This document shows, in pieces, positions 36,042 to 46,819 of a stretch of DNA of 64,000 nucleotides (its first letter is position 1; every line of letters starts with the position of its first letter). The notes under the pieces were generated by a model. It did not search any database. It was not told where the DNA came from and saw only the letters and a list, made by a program, of their open reading frames with translations. Origin of the DNA: an uncultured beta proteobacterium (GTDB lineage Bacteria > Pseudomonadota > Gammaproteobacteria > Burkholderiales > Burkholderiaceae). The stretch is taken from assembly GCA_903826775.1 (NCBI GenBank), contig CAIKFU010000104.1, positions 51,686-115,685 on the forward strand, given 5' to 3'. Made by a program: the position numbers and the translations under genes.

Positions 36042-39000
36042 TTAAGCGACCACCGAATTCTTTTGAGATTTTTCCCATAACTCGCCTAAAGCACGTTTGT
36101 ATTCAAAAGGAAAAATCTTCACAAAGCGGCTGCGTGCTTTATCCCAGTCAGCCAAAATTGCCTTGGCACGCTCTGAACCGGTGTGCCGGAAATGGCGCTC
36201 TACTAGCGCCTTCAAAATCTGCTCATCCGTAAGACGCTCACCGCCATCCTTAACGTCTAAAGGTGCATGCCACTGCGATTGGGGCATCTTTTCAATCTGC
36301 TCATCTTTCGGCAATACCCTTTCCAGAGAAACCATGTTGGCATTGCATCGCTTATCAAATAAACCATCTTCATCGTAAACGTATGCAATCCCGCCACTCA
36401 TACCGGCTGCAAAGTTCCTACCTGTTCCTCCAAGTACAACAACGGTCCCCCCAGTCATGTATTCACAACCGTGATCGCCCGTACCCTCAACCACCGCAGT
36501 TGCGCCAGAATTGCGAACCGCAAAGCGCTCGCCAGCCACCCCATTGAAGAAGGCCTCACCACTAATAGCGCCATATAAAACGGTATTTCCAACAATAATA
36601 TTTTTCGCAGTATCGCCGCGAAACTCATGCGGGGCACGCACAATCACACGGCCTCCCGACAAACCTTTGCCTACGTAATCGTTACCATCACCAACCAAAT
36701 CAAGGGTTACGCCTTTAGCTAAAAATGCAGCGAAACTTTGACCAGCAGTTCCATTTAATTGAATATGAATCGTATCGTCAGGCAATCCTGCATGACCATG
36801 ACGCTTGGCAATTTCACCAGATAACATTGCCCCGACTGTCCGGTTGACGTTTCTTACCGGAACAATAAAAGAGACTTTTTCACCGCGTTCTAACGCAGGC
36901 TCGCATTTCTCAATCAGGATATGATCGAGCGCACTACCCAAGCCATGCTCTTGAGACAACACCTGAAAGCGTGGCACGTCAGCAGGAACCTGAGGTGCTG
37001 CAAAGATTTTACTGAAATCCAAACCATGCACTTTCCAATTTTCGATTCCTTTGCGTGTATCCAACAAATCAACTCGACCAATGAGGTCATCAAATTTGCG
37101 AATGCCCAATTGCGCCATCAATTCACGAGCTTCTTCAGCAATAAAGAAAAAGAAGTTCACCACATGCTCTGGTTTCCCAGAAAATTTCTTACGCAACTCG
37201 GGGTCTTGGGTTGCAACCCCAACTGGGCAAGTATTTAAATGGCACTTGCGCATCATGATGCAGCCCTCAACCACTAACGGGGCTGTTGCAAACCCAAACT
37301 CATCTGCCCCTAATAGTGCGCCGATTACTACGTCGCGACCCGTTTTCATTTGCCCATCAGCCTGAACGCGAATGCGACTACGCAGTCGATTCAATACTAA
37401 TGTTTGTTGTGTTTCGGCTAAACCGAGTTCCCAAGGGGATCCAGTATGTTTTATCGAAGACAAAGGAGATGCTCCAGTGCCGCCGTCATGACCAGCAATC
37501 ACAACATGATCTGCTTTCGCTTTAGCAACCCCAGCTGCGACAGTGCCAACACCGACCTCTGAAACCAATTTCACCGAAATATCGGCTGCTGGATTCACAT
37601 TCTTTAAATCATGAATCAGTTGTGCGATATCCTCAATCGAATAAATATCATGATGAGGAGGAGGAGAAATTAATCCAACTCCCGGAACCGAGAAACGCAA
37701 CTTGCCAATATAGTCACTGACCTTGCTTCCCGGCAACTGTCCACCTTCTCCTGGCTTAGCGCCTTGGGCCATCTTTATCTGAATTTGATCAGCGGAACGC
37801 AAGTATTCAGTAGTCACACCAAACCGACCTGAAGCTACCTGCTTAATTTTCGAGCGCAACGAATCACCAGCCTCCAAGGGAATATTGGCTTCTACTACGC
37901 CGCTACCCAAGATGTCTGCCATGGTTTCCCCTTTTTTAATGGGAATCCCTTTCAGCTCATTTACATAACGATTGGGGTCTTCTCCACCTTCACCGGTGTT
38001 CGATTTTCCGCCAATGCGGTTCATCGCAATTGCTAAAGTTGCATGGGCTTCCGTAGAAATGGAACCTAGCGACATTGCGCCGGTAGCAAAACGCTTCACG
38101 ATTTCTTTTGCCGGCTCAACCTCATCTAAGGGAATGGCTTTTGCCGGGTCAATTTTAAATTCAAACAACCCGCGTAAAGTCATTTGACGCTTGCTTTGGT
38201 CATTAATAATGTTGGCGTATTCTTTGTAAGTTTGATAGCCCTTGTCAGAACCAATGCGAGTAGCGTGTTGTAGCTTTGCAATCGTATCTGGAGTCCACAT
38301 ATGATTTTCGCCACGAATGCGGAAGGCATACTCACCACCCGCATCTAGCATATTTGCCATCACCGGATCGTCGCCAAACGCCTGTTGATGCATGCGCAAC
38401 GTTTCTTCAGCAACTTCAAATACCCCGATACCGCCAACATTCGACGTTGTGCCCCTAAAGTAGTGGTCAATTAACTCGCGATTCAACCCGATCGCTTCAA
38501 AAATTTGTGAGCCGGTATACGACATATAAGTCGATATACCCATTTTGGACATCACCTTTTGCAAGCCTTTACCAATGGCTTTCACGTAATTCTTGATGGC
38601 TTTTTCTGGAGAAAGGTCGCCAGAAAGGCCTTTTGCCATTTCTGTCAATGTTTCCATAGCTAAATAGGGGTGCACGGCCTCTGCACCATATCCGGCCAGC
38701 AAAGCAAAATGGTGCGTCTCACGCGCACTACCAGTCTCGACTACAAGACCGGCGCTAGTACGCAAACCTTTTTCAACCAGATGCTGATGAATCGCTGAGG
38801 TTGCTAGCAGAGCTGGAATTGAAACGTGTTTTTCATCGATCAGGCGATCGCTAACAAGAAGGATGTTGTATCCAGAAAGCACTGCATCAGCAGCCTCTGC
38901 ACACATCGAGGCGATGCGAGCTTCGATCCCTGCTTTTCCCCATGCAACTGGGTAGCAAATATCCAACTCATAAGAGCGGAACTTGCCATTGGTGTAATGT

Positions 39001-40802
39001 TCAATATGACGAATTTTGGCAATGTCATCAAAATCCAAAATCGGTTGGCTGACCTCCAGCCTCATTGGTGGATTGATATTATTAGTGTCCAAGAGATTGG
39101 GTTTTGGCCCAACAAAGGAAACCAACGACATCACGAGATTTTCGCGAATCGGGTCTATTGGTGGGTTGGTGACCTGAGCAAACAACTGCTTAAAGTAGTT
39201 GTAGAGGGGTTTGTTTTTATTTGACAATACCGCTAACGGGCTATCGTTCCCCATGGAACCTATTGCCTCTTCACCATTCATGGCCATCGGCGCCATTAAA
39301 TACTTCAGATCTTCCTGCGTATAGCCAAATGCTTGTTGACGGTCTAGTAATGTAGCTGACGTCCTAACCTTGGTCTTTTCATTTACCAAATCAACTATTC
39401 CTGCATCGACCTCATCCAACTTAATTCGCACTGCCTCGATCCAGCTCTTGTATGGTTTTGCTTTTGATACAGCGTCTTTCAGCTCAATATCATCAATTAT
39501 GCGACCTTGCTCCATATCAATCATGAACATTTTGCCTGGCTGTAAACGCCACTTTTGCACTATCTTGTTTTCAGGAATCGGCAATACCCCTGCTTCGGAC
39601 GCCATGATGACTAGGTCGTCGTCAGTCACGTAATATCGTGCCGGACGCAACCCGTTCCGGTCTAGTGTTGCGCCAATTTGGCGTCCATCCGTAAACGCCA
39701 TCGCTGCAGGACCATCCCATGGCTCCATCATAGCCGCGTGATATTCGTAAAATGCGCGACGGTTATCGTCCATCTGTGCATGCTGCTCCCATGCCTCAGG
39801 AATCATCATCATCATTGCTTGCGCCAACGGATACCCCGCCATTACCAACAGCTCAAGACAGTTATCAAAACAAGCTGTGTCGGATTGACCTGGGTATATT
39901 AATGGCCAAAGCTTCTGAAGATCTTCCCCCAGTACTGGCGAACTAATTCCACCTGTCCTTGCATTCACCCAATTGACATTTCCTTTAACAGTATTGATTT
40001 CACCGTTATGAGCAATCATTCGATAAGGATGAGCCAACTCCCATGCGGGAAATGTATTTGTCGAAAACCGTTGGTGAACTAATGCCAGGGCCGATACGGT
40101 TCGCGGATCTTGTAAATCCAAATAGTAGGCACCTACTTGATTCGCTAAAAGCAACCCTTTATATACGATTGTGCGAGACGACATGGATGCCGCAAAATAT
40201 TCTTTCCCATGTTTAAGTTGTAAATCTTGAATCGCATGACTTGCTGTTTTTCTAATTACATACAGTTTGCGTTCTAAGGCGTCGGTAGTCATGATGTCGC
40301 GACCGCGGCCAATAAAAATTTGGCGAATGAATGGTTCTGTTTTCTGAACAGTTGGCGACATTGGCAACGCTGTGTCTATCGGCACGTCCCTCCACCCCAA
40401 CACTACTTGCCCTTCTAGTCGAACTCTTCTTTCTAATTCTTGAACGCATGCTAATCGCGAAGCATTTTCTTTTGGCAAAAAAATCATGCCTACACCATAC
40501 TCACCCAATGGGGGTAATGCGACCCCTTGCTTTGCCATTTCTTCACGATACAAACGATCCGGAATCTGAATAAGTATTCCGGCGCCGTCTCCCATTAGCG
40601 GATCAGCTCCGACCGCTCCACGATGATCCAGGTTCTCAAGAATCTTTAAGCCTTGGGAAACAATTTCATGCGACTTAGTTCCCTTGATATGCGCTACAAA
40701 CCCAACACCACATGCATCGTGTTCGTTTTTTGGATCATATAGTCCATGTGCAATTGGTCGACCGGAAGAATTGATATCAGAATTCAATTGAGTGCTATTC
40801 AT
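36042..40802 (-). CDS. gltB: Glutamate synthase (NADPH) large subunit
   Basis: 1586 residues from ATG 40802. Class-II glutaminase with Cys31 (DACGVGF) as the N-terminal nucleophile after removal of a 30-residue propeptide; central and FMN domains ([32 protein letters not shown]); 3Fe-4S cysteines in [20 protein letters not shown]-terminal beta-helix of GXXGG-type repeats. It makes two glutamates from glutamine and 2-oxoglutarate. The frame extends 22 codons further, but that part overlaps the likely promoter, so the shorter start is preferred. Confidence 0.97.
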   Translation of the reverse strand: MNSTQLNSDINSSGRPIAHGLYDPKNEHDACGVGFVAHIKGTKSHEIVSQGLKILENLDHRGAVGADPLMGDGAGILIQIPDRLYREEMAKQGVALPPLGEYGVGMIFLPKENASRLACVQELERRVRLEGQVVLGWRDVPIDTALPMSPTVQKTEPFIRQIFIGRGRDIMTTDALERKLYVIRKTASHAIQDLQLKHGKEYFAASMSSRTIVYKGLLLANQVGAYYLDLQDPRTVSALALVHQRFSTNTFPAWELAHPYRMIAHNGEINTVKGNVNWVNARTGGISSPVLGEDLQKLWPLIYPGQSDTACFDNCLELLVMAGYPLAQAMMMMIPEAWEQHAQMDDNRRAFYEYHAAMMEPWDGPAAMAFTDGRQIGATLDRNGLRPARYYVTDDDLVIMASEAGVLPIPENKIVQKWRLQPGKMFMIDMEQGRIIDDIELKDAVSKAKPYKSWIEAVRIKLDEVDAGIVDLVNEKTKVRTSATLLDRQQAFGYTQEDLKYLMAPMAMNGEEAIGSMGNDSPLAVLSNKNKPLYNYFKQLFAQVTNPPIDPIRENLVMSLVSFVGPKPNLLDTNNINPPMRLEVSQPILDFDDIAKIRHIEHYTNGKFRSYELDICYPVAWGKAGIEARIASMCAEAADAVLSGYNILLVSDRLIDEKHVSIPALLATSAIHQHLVEKGLRTSAGLVVETGSARETHHFALLAGYGAEAVHPYLAMETLTEMAKGLSGDLSPEKAIKNYVKAIGKGLQKVMSKMGISTYMSYTGSQIFEAIGLNRELIDHYFRGTTSNVGGIGVFEVAEETLRMHQQAFGDDPVMANMLDAGGEYAFRIRGENHMWTPDTIAKLQHATRIGSDKGYQTYKEYANIINDQSKRQMTLRGLFEFKIDPAKAIPLDEVEPAKEIVKRFATGAMSLGSISTEAHATLAIAMNRIGGKSNTGEGGEDPNRYVNELKGIPIKKGETMADILGSGVVEANIPLEAGDSLRSKIKQVASGRFGVTTEYLRSADQIQIKMAQGAKPGEGGQLPGSKVSDYIGKLRFSVPGVGLISPPPHHDIYSIEDIAQLIHDLKNVNPAADISVKLVSEVGVGTVAAGVAKAKADHVVIAGHDGGTGASPLSSIKHTGSPWELGLAETQQTLVLNRLRSRIRVQADGQMKTGRDVVIGALLGADEFGFATAPLVVEGCIMMRKCHLNTCPVGVATQDPELRKKFSGKPEHVVNFFFFIAEEARELMAQLGIRKFDDLIGRVDLLDTRKGIENWKVHGLDFSKIFAAPQVPADVPRFQVLSQEHGLGSALDHILIEKCEPALERGEKVSFIVPVRNVNRTVGAMLSGEIAKRHGHAGLPDDTIHIQLNGTAGQSFAAFLAKGVTLDLVGDGNDYVGKGLSGGRVIVRAPHEFRGDTAKNIIVGNTVLYGAISGEAFFNGVAGERFAVRNSGATAVVEGTGDHGCEYMTGGTVVVLGGTGRNFAAGMSGGIAYVYDEDGLFDKRCNANMVSLERVLPKDEQIEKMPQSQWHAPLDVKDGGERLTDEQILKALVERHFRHTGSERAKAILADWDKARSRFVKIFPFEYKRALGELWEKSQKNSVVA

Positions 40803-40849
40803 GTTATTTCTCGCAACGGCTAAAAAGCCTGATTTCTTTTGGAGGATCA

Positions 40850-40878
40850 AATATAGGTGAATACCCATACTCTTGCAA
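40850..40878 (-). promoter_or_regulatory. Probable gltBD promoter
   Basis: On the minus strand TTGCAA (40873-40878) and TATATT (40850-40855) are separated by exactly 17 bp, with the gltB ATG about 48 bp further on. It lies inside the longer possible gltB frame, which argues against the upstream start. Confidence 0.5.
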
Positions 40879-40891
40879 TAGAAATAAAATG

Positions 40892-40951
40892 ACTCTGTCC
40901 CAATTAAAATGGAAAAACTCTGTTGACTAAAGAGATAAAAGGGACAGAGTT
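40892..40951. repeat. Three-armed palindromic element beside the RAYT transposase
   Basis: Arm 1 ACTCTGTCCC (40892-40901), arm 2 AACTCTGT (40916-40923) and inverted arm 3 GGGACAGAGTT (40941-40951). Arm 3 can pair with arm 1 over 10 bp or with arm 2 over 8 bp. On the minus strand the arm 3/arm 2 hairpin is followed by five T, so it could end the transposase transcript. It resembles a REP-type substrate for the adjacent transposase, but copy number in the genome is unknown. Confidence 0.6.
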
Positions 40952-40998
40952 ATTTATTTAAACGCATTTACATCAAAAATTAAAGCGGCAAGATCATT

Positions 40999-41703
40999 TT
41001 AACTAATTGAATTTAAAGGGTTTATTTTTGATGGCCTACCACGATATCGAATTGAAATTAACTCTAATTTGTCTTTAAAGTGCTTTTGTGCAAAGTTTTC
41101 TGTGACCCAAGGCTTGGATTTCATCAAACATTCGGTAATTTGCCGATCTTCCCAGTGCGCGGCACCTTCCCTAACAAAACTTGCCCATGTTCTCTGTCTT
41201 TCAAAAGGCGTGTTACCTAATTTCCAAAAATTGGGGTGATCCACCATCCATGGCTCTACCTTGTCGCCAATATGACTTGAATAACTAGTCCAAGGGGAAT
41301 CTTGTGGGTTTGATTCAAAACCACTGCGCACTGGATTAAGTTCGATATACCGCTGACAACGTAAAAGATAATCGGGATCAATAAGAGACGATCGGTACCT
41401 CCCCTCCCAAATTGTTCCTGATCGAGCATGCTGATGATTAATGTATTGCGCGTATCGCCTTCCTAAGGACTGCATGGTTTTTGCTAGCGAATCCCCTCTT
41501 TGTGGAGTTATTAGTAAATGCACATGGTTGGGTAAGAGGGCAAATGCATGGACTGCACTACCAAATTCCTTTGCAGCATCCCGCAACCAATTCAAATAAA
41601 TTCGCCGATCCTCTTCCTGATGAAAGAGCACTTCCCGATTATTTCCACGAACCATCACATGCATCGCTTGCCCAGGAATTACTATGCGAGCTTGGCGTGC
41701 CAT
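40999..41703 (-). CDS. REP-associated tyrosine transposase (RAYT, Y1/HUH family)
   Basis: 234 residues from ATG 41703. The HUH metal site is H60-V-H62 in LLPNHVHLLI; the catalytic tyrosine should be in GRRYAQYINHQH (Y84 or Y87). IWEGRYRSSLID and CQRYIELNPVRSG are typical of the family. Such enzymes nick single-stranded DNA at palindromes and are linked to REP/BIME spread rather than classical IS movement. The gene is intact, starts 9 bp after the PBP1A stop, and the frame upstream of the chosen ATG runs into that gene, so it is not used. A matching palindrome lies 47 bp beyond its stop. Confidence 0.88.
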   Translation of the reverse strand: MARQARIVIPGQAMHVMVRGNNREVLFHQEEDRRIYLNWLRDAAKEFGSAVHAFALLPNHVHLLITPQRGDSLAKTMQSLGRRYAQYINHQHARSGTIWEGRYRSSLIDPDYLLRCQRYIELNPVRSGFESNPQDSPWTSYSSHIGDKVEPWMVDHPNFWKLGNTPFERQRTWASFVREGAAHWEDRQITECLMKSKPWVTENFAQKHFKDKLELISIRYRGRPSKINPLNSIS

Positions 41704-41711
41704 ATTGAAAA

Positions 41712-44060
41712 TTAATTTAACTCGCGAACGCCACCATTGGGTGCAAACTCTGGAATGAACCAATCCCCATCGAACTGAGTAACGCCTTCTGGCACTTGAC
41801 GGACTTCTTGAGGGGAGTTCTTCAAAGCAGTTGTCATGTATGAAATCCACATTGGCAACGCCAAACCACCGCCAGTTTCTCGATCACCTAAACTGGCTGG
41901 CTTATCAAAACCAATCCAGGCAACGGCAACAATTTTCGGATTGTATCCTGCAAACCAAGCGTCATTCGAATCGTTTGTCGTCCCCGTTTTACCGGCGATA
42001 TCATTCCGTCCGAGCTTTGCCCTAGCGCTTGCAGCAGTCCCTGACTTTGTCACTTCTTGTAAGAGGCTATCCATTACAAATGCAGTGCGGGCATCCAATA
42101 CACGACTTGCGTCCACATTGACCCTAACAGGCTTTGCCTCAAACAATACCGACCCTTTTGAGTCGATCATTTTGTCAATCAAATATGGGTCTACTCGATA
42201 GCCCCCGTTAGCAAAAACACTATAAGCCGTTGCCATCTGCAAAGGGGTTACTGAACCCGCTCCCAATGCCATAGTTAAATATGGAGGATGTTTTTCCGGC
42301 TCAAAACCAAAACGCTGTATAAATTCCTGGGCGTATGAAGGCCCAATCGCCCGTATTAAACGAACGGACACTAAATTTTTTGATTTAGCCAACGCGTTTC
42401 TAAGGCGCATCATGCCATCGTACTTGCCGTCGTAATTTTTGGGTTCCCAAACCTGACTCCCCGTTTCCAAACTGCCTATTGATAAGGGCGCATCATTCAC
42501 CATCGTGCTAGGTGAAAATCCTTTTTCAATTGCAGCGGAGTAAATAAAGGGCTTGAATGATGAGCCTGGCTGACGCATGGCTTGAGTAACGTGATTAAAT
42601 TGATTACGACGAAAATCGAAACCGCCTACTAACGCCAATATAGCCCCAGTTTCTGGGTTCATCGAAACAAACGCTGCTTCAACCTGAGGAAGCTGGGCCA
42701 ATTTCCAAACGCCGCTATCCGATAGTAACCGCACAATTGCACCCGATCTAAGGCGTTTTTTGGGCTGGGCATTGTCTGTTAGGGAGGTTTGAGCCAACTT
42801 TAGCCCATCTCCTTTAATCGCAATAATATCCCCGGTAGCTATCATCACCTGCAATTCCTTTGGCTTGGCATCCAATACCACGCCCGACTGCAGATCGTCT
42901 AATGGCGGATGATCCAACAATGCTTCATCTATTGCTCGTTGGCGCTTTGCACTTTCTAATGGCAAATCAATAAATCCTTCGGGACCACGATAAGCATGCC
43001 GTAAATCGTAGTCATATATCCCGTGCCTAACCGCTTTATATGCAGCGTCCTGATCGGCTTTCAAAATGGTGGTGTAAACCTCAAGGCCTTGGGAATAGAT
43101 TGCATCACCATATTGGGCATACAACAATTGCCTAACCATTTCAGAGGGAAAATCAGCCCTAGTACTAAATTCATTCCCAAGACCGCGAACATGCAATTCT
43201 TCGGCCATTGCTTTTTGATACTGCTCTGGCGTTATGTAAGTTAAATCCCGCATACGCTGCAAGATATACTCCTGACGAATCTTTGCCCTCCGAAAATTAC
43301 TAACAGGGTTGTATGCTGAAGGCGCCTTAGGTAGGCCAGCTAGCATTGCCGCTTCGGCTATGCTGATATCTTTTAATTCTTTGCCAAAATATATTTGTGC
43401 GGCACTAGAAAAACCAAATGCTCGTTGCCCTAAAAAAATCTGATTCATATAGATCTCAAGGATCTTGTCTTTACTCAGTTGCGATTCAATCTCCCAAGCC
43501 AATAGGACTTCATATATTTTTCTACTAAAGGTTTTTTCGTTGCTTAGGAAGAAATTTCGGGCAACTTGCATGGTAATTGTTGATGCCCCCTGCGATAGAT
43601 GACCACGTAAGTTTGTAATGCCGGCACGTAAAACTCCGACATAATCAACTCCGCCGTGCTGATAGAATCGGTCGTCTTCTATAGCCAAAACAGCATTTCT
43701 CATGTGTAACGGTATTTCAGACAGAGGGACAACCTTACGGCGCTCTTCCCCAAACTCACCAATAAGCACCTTATCTGCTGTATATACCCGTAACGGGGTC
43801 TTTGGGTTGTAATCGGTTAAGACCGAAATTTTAGGCAAATTGGGTTTGGCTACAAGAAATGCATACGCAACCAAAAGCGAACCCATGACTGCCAGTATCA
43901 ATCCAACAATCAATAAAGCCTTGATTAATGGATTGCGCACACTTTTAGCAAACGAAAATGTCTCTGCCGGATGTTGGTTCGGTCGTTTCTCTGAGCGCCC
44001 GCCAAGCGGTCGGTTCGACCGCTGATTCAGCGGTGATTTATCTTTGGGTGGTTGAACCAT
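41712..44060 (-). CDS. mrcA: Penicillin-binding protein 1A (bifunctional peptidoglycan synthase)
   Basis: 782 residues. A basic cytoplasmic tail, one membrane span (ALLIVGLILAVMGSLLVAYAFLV), a GT51 glycosyltransferase domain with EDDRFYQHGGVD and QGASTITMQVARN, an OB-like insert, and a transpeptidase with SSFKP (nucleophile serine), SKN and KTGTT motifs. It polymerises and cross-links peptidoglycan in the periplasm. In related genomes this gene is divergent from pilMNOPQ; here it is divergent from aroK with only a 520-bp gap. Confidence 0.96.
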   Translation of the reverse strand: MVQPPKDKSPLNQRSNRPLGGRSEKRPNQHPAETFSFAKSVRNPLIKALLIVGLILAVMGSLLVAYAFLVAKPNLPKISVLTDYNPKTPLRVYTADKVLIGEFGEERRKVVPLSEIPLHMRNAVLAIEDDRFYQHGGVDYVGVLRAGITNLRGHLSQGASTITMQVARNFFLSNEKTFSRKIYEVLLAWEIESQLSKDKILEIYMNQIFLGQRAFGFSSAAQIYFGKELKDISIAEAAMLAGLPKAPSAYNPVSNFRRAKIRQEYILQRMRDLTYITPEQYQKAMAEELHVRGLGNEFSTRADFPSEMVRQLLYAQYGDAIYSQGLEVYTTILKADQDAAYKAVRHGIYDYDLRHAYRGPEGFIDLPLESAKRQRAIDEALLDHPPLDDLQSGVVLDAKPKELQVMIATGDIIAIKGDGLKLAQTSLTDNAQPKKRLRSGAIVRLLSDSGVWKLAQLPQVEAAFVSMNPETGAILALVGGFDFRRNQFNHVTQAMRQPGSSFKPFIYSAAIEKGFSPSTMVNDAPLSIGSLETGSQVWEPKNYDGKYDGMMRLRNALAKSKNLVSVRLIRAIGPSYAQEFIQRFGFEPEKHPPYLTMALGAGSVTPLQMATAYSVFANGGYRVDPYLIDKMIDSKGSVLFEAKPVRVNVDASRVLDARTAFVMDSLLQEVTKSGTAASARAKLGRNDIAGKTGTTNDSNDAWFAGYNPKIVAVAWIGFDKPASLGDRETGGGLALPMWISYMTTALKNSPQEVRQVPEGVTQFDGDWFIPEFAPNGGVRELN

Positions 44061-44068
44061 AGAACCAA

Positions 44069-44098
44069 ATTATATGGGCGGTCTGTAAGTTGTCCCAA
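44069..44098 (-). promoter_or_regulatory. Possible PBP1A promoter very close to the start codon
   Basis: A perfect TATAAT (44069-44074, minus strand) follows TTGGGA (44093-44098) after 18 bp. Transcription would begin about two bases before the ATG at 44060, giving a leaderless message; no ribosome site is visible between them. Confidence 0.4.
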
Positions 44099-44580
44099 GC
44101 TTCTTCTCTCCTGGAATTTTTGGGATGTCGCGCCCCCATCCCATTCAAGTATTTTGCGCAACGCATTTTCTTAAAACTCCAGCAATGCAGCCCTGCGGCC
44201 ATTTAATCTAGCAATCATTACTTTCTTATTCAAATTGCTCTCAATGGCAGGTTTAAAGATTTTTAAATATAACTAATCATTGAATACTATTGAAATGGTC
44301 CTATAAAACTATGTGAGCACTTACTTATTATATAATATATACGATAAAAACCCCTTTATTCATGGCCTTTGTAGTGTTTACGCACGTGACCGGCAAACAC
44401 TCGACCTCCAGGCAATTCAAAGAAATTCTTACCCCACTAATTCATCAGCATTAAAAATACGGGCAGATTTTGACTGCCATGACGCCTTGGCCAGTTCATG
44501 CTTACCCCATTTAGCGCTAGCAATTTAAGACAAGCATGAGGCAAAAATGAACCACCATTTCGAAACGCTAATAAAATCAA
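44099..44580. other. Gene-free stretch between PBP1A and aroK
   Basis: About 480 bp with no supportable gene. Translation in all frames gives only short, unrecognised peptides; one open stretch of 71 codons at 44313-44528 (plus) has no family resemblance and no ribosome site. A candidate promoter for aroK lies at 44280-44307 and an AT-rich patch (TTATTATATAATATATAC) at about 44325. The site corresponds to where pilMNOPQ usually sits, so it may be a deletion scar. Confidence 0.5.
44280..44307 (+). promoter_or_regulatory. Candidate aroK-aroB promoter
   Basis: TTGAAT (44280-44285), a 16-bp spacer, then TATAAA (44302-44307). It would give a leader of about 265 nt before aroK. Only the hexamers support it. 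Confidence 0.28.
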
Positions 44581-45108
44581 ATGGTGAAGAGCTTACCCAA
44601 CAACATCTATCTTGTCGGCCTAATGGGTGCGGGTAAATCAACGGTGGGAAAATTGTTGGCTAAAAAACTTGGGCGGCGATTCATCGATGCCGACCATGTC
44701 ATTGAAGAACGTTGTGGTGTAAAAATTCCCGTCATTTTTGAAATGGAGGGCGAGGAAGGTTTTCGCAAACGTGAGGCTCAAACCATTAGCGAAATCACTT
44801 CTGAAAACGAGATTGTTTTAGCAACTGGGGGCGGGGCGATCCTACTTCCAGAAAATAGAAAACTATTAAATGAGCGTGGCGTAGTAATCTACCTTCATGC
44901 AAACCCCATCGAGCTTTGGCATCGAACAAAAGGCAGTGAAGGTCGTCCCTTATTAAAAACTGGTGACCCTAAAAAAATCCTTGAAAACCTATACGCCATC
45001 CGAGACCCCTTGTATCGGGAAATCGCACACCATGTTATTGAAACCGGTAAGCCCAGCGTCAATCAGCTGGTTCACACCTTAATGATGCAACTAGAACTCT
45101 CCCCATGA
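44581..45108 (+). CDS. aroK: Shikimate kinase
   Basis: 175 residues. P-loop GLMGAGKST at 13-21, shikimate-binding [10 protein letters not shown] and GFRKREAQ, the ATGGGAIL loop and the LID arginine region [11 protein letters not shown]. It phosphorylates shikimate in the chorismate pathway. Its stop overlaps the aroB start (ATGA), the standard aroKB coupling. Confidence 0.97.
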   Translation: MVKSLPNNIYLVGLMGAGKSTVGKLLAKKLGRRFIDADHVIEERCGVKIPVIFEMEGEEGFRKREAQTISEITSENEIVLATGGGAILLPENRKLLNERGVVIYLHANPIELWHRTKGSEGRPLLKTGDPKKILENLYAIRDPLYREIAHHVIETGKPSVNQLVHTLMMQLELSP

Positions 45109-46187
45109 AGACACTTGAAGTGGATTTAGGCAATAGAAGCTACCCAATTCACATTGGCACTGACCTTCTTCATCAGGCAAGCCTTTTTGAAGCCTGCTCA
45201 AAGGCAAGTTCAATATACATAGTTACAAATACAACGGTCGCACCCCTGTATTCCGATTCGCTCTTTAGTACTTTAGAGCAGTTTGGCAAGCAAATTAGGC
45301 TCATTGTCTTGCCCGATGGTGAATCCTATAAGGATTGGGTGAACCTGCAAACCATTTATGACGAGTTGTTAACCCATGGTGCAGATCGTCAAACTATGAT
45401 TATTGCCCTAGGTGGAGGGGTAATTGGAGATATGGCAGGGTTTGCAGCGGCTAGTTTCATGCGTGGTATTCGCTTTATTCAAGTACCCACCACCTTGTTA
45501 GCGCAAGTGGATTCATCCGTAGGAGGGAAAACTGGCATCAACCACCCCCTTGGGAAAAATATGATCGGCGCATTTCATCAGCCGGTTGCCGTCATTGCTG
45601 ATCTTCATACCCTGCGATCATTGCCTCAACGTGAACTATCTGCGGGACTCGCGGAAGTCATCAAGCATGGCGCAATTGCGGATGCACTATTTTTAGATTG
45701 GATTGAAGCAAACAGTGCAGAACTACTAGCCTGCAATACCAACGCAATGTTGCACGCTGTTTTACGCTCCTGCGAAATTAAATCTGCCGTAGTTTCTGCT
45801 GACGAGAGGGAAGGGGGCGTTCGCGCCACACTCAACTTTGGCCATACTTTTGGCCATGCGATTGAAGCTGGTCTTGGTTACGGAAAGTGGCTCCACGGTG
45901 AAGCCGTTGGTTGCGGCATGGTAATGGCCTCGGATTTATCGTGTCGCCTTGGACAAATTAGCCAATCAGATGCCAATCGGATTACCCGCATCATCAAACT
46001 AATGAACCTGCCCACTTTGCCACCAAAATTCGGCGTAGAACGGTATATGGAATTAATGCAGGTCGATAAGAAAGCGGAAGGTGGAAAAATTCGCTACGTC
46101 TTACTCGAAAAAATTGGCAAGGCCCATACACAAAGCGTTTCTGATTCGACTGTGATTGAAACTCTTTTTGCTACCGGGGCAGCGTAA
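45105..46187 (+). CDS. aroB: 3-dehydroquinate synthase
   Basis: 360 residues. NAD-binding [19 protein letters not shown], active-site [20 protein letters not shown], and zinc ligands including [11 protein letters not shown] and WLHGEAV. It makes dehydroquinate from DAHP, the second step towards chorismate. It ends one base before the stop of the convergent cyaY, so transcripts must collide or overlap. Confidence 0.97.
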   Translation: MKTLEVDLGNRSYPIHIGTDLLHQASLFEACSKASSIYIVTNTTVAPLYSDSLFSTLEQFGKQIRLIVLPDGESYKDWVNLQTIYDELLTHGADRQTMIIALGGGVIGDMAGFAAASFMRGIRFIQVPTTLLAQVDSSVGGKTGINHPLGKNMIGAFHQPVAVIADLHTLRSLPQRELSAGLAEVIKHGAIADALFLDWIEANSAELLACNTNAMLHAVLRSCEIKSAVVSADEREGGVRATLNFGHTFGHAIEAGLGYGKWLHGEAVGCGMVMASDLSCRLGQISQSDANRITRIIKLMNLPTLPPKFGVERYMELMQVDKKAEGGKIRYVLLEKIGKAHTQSVSDSTVIETLFATGAA

Positions 46188-46595
46188 TTACAGCAATTTA
46201 ATTTGGACGGCCTTACCACATTGAGCACTTGCAAACACAGACAAGTCGCTTAACAACTCATGCCCGGTTTTTGTATCTAACCACTTCGGAGCACTCAAAG
46301 TTCCCGCCCAACGGTAATGAAAACCGCCTGATTTAGCCGCCACCCAGATTTCATGCAAAGGCGGCTGGGTATTCACAACAATTACGCTGCGATCACGAAA
46401 ACGAATATTAATCACGTTGCCTCCCTGACGTTCTACATCCAAATCCAAATCCATTTCATCATCCGCGCCCTCAAGGGCCACTTCAATTGAATGCAATAAA
46501 TGGTTGGATAATTGATAAAATTGTTTGTCATCAATAGTTTGTACGACTGACGGGTCTGGCGAAATCTGGGAGTGCTGCATGCTATATTCAACCAT
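46188..46595 (-). CDS. cyaY: Frataxin-like iron-sulfur regulator CyaY
   Basis: 135 residues from ATG 46595, or 130 from ATG 46580. The frataxin core is visible: an acidic first helix (LLHSIEVALEGADDEMDLDLDVERQGGNVINIRF) and the sheet WVAAKSGGFHYRWAGTLSAPKWLDTKTG. It binds iron and modulates IscS. It is divergent from lptM-lysA across 17 bp, the conserved cyaY/lptM/lysA layout. Confidence 0.92.
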   Translation of the reverse strand: MVEYSMQHSQISPDPSVVQTIDDKQFYQLSNHLLHSIEVALEGADDEMDLDLDVERQGGNVINIRFRDRSVIVVNTQPPLHEIWVAAKSGGFHYRWAGTLSAPKWLDTKTGHELLSDLSVFASAQCGKAVQIKLL

Positions 46596-46612
46596 TCGTT
46601 TTAGAGACTTTC

Positions 46613-46819
46613 ATGATAGCGATTCTAACTAGAGCCCTTTATATTGGTACATTAATATCCCTTGCAGGGTGTGGGGTAAGAGGTGGACTCTATTTGCCTA
46701 ATGTACCCCCGGTTCCACCTGCCCCCCCAGAATCCGAGCCACAAGGTACGCTCTATCCAATCCAAAAACCCGCTACTCCAGTGACCACTCCAAATAACCC
46801 CCCGTCAACAAAACCATGA
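46613..46819 (+). CDS. lptM: Small lipoprotein LptM (YifL-like)
   Basis: 68 residues. Signal peptide with lipobox SLAGC giving a lipidated cysteine at about residue 20, followed by GVRGGLYLP and a Pro-rich tail. The conserved (C)G-x-GPLYLP-type segment and position before lysA match LptM, which assists disulfide maturation of the LptD translocon. Its stop overlaps the lysA start by four bases. Confidence 0.85.
   Translation: MIAILTRALYIGTLISLAGCGVRGGLYLPNVPPVPPAPPESEPQGTLYPIQKPATPVTTPNNPPSTKP

Noticed and set aside
40803..40868. A longer GltB N-terminus
   Set aside because: The extra 22 codons coincide with a well-spaced promoter; propeptide length from ATG 40802 already fits the family.
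41704..41850. A longer transposase N-terminus
   Set aside because: It reads into the PBP1A coding end; MARQARIVIPG is the usual family start.
44313..44528. A 71-codon frame in the PBP1A-aroK gap as a small gene or pilQ remnant
   Set aside because: No ribosome site, no recognisable motif, and no match by eye to secretin or pilus proteins.
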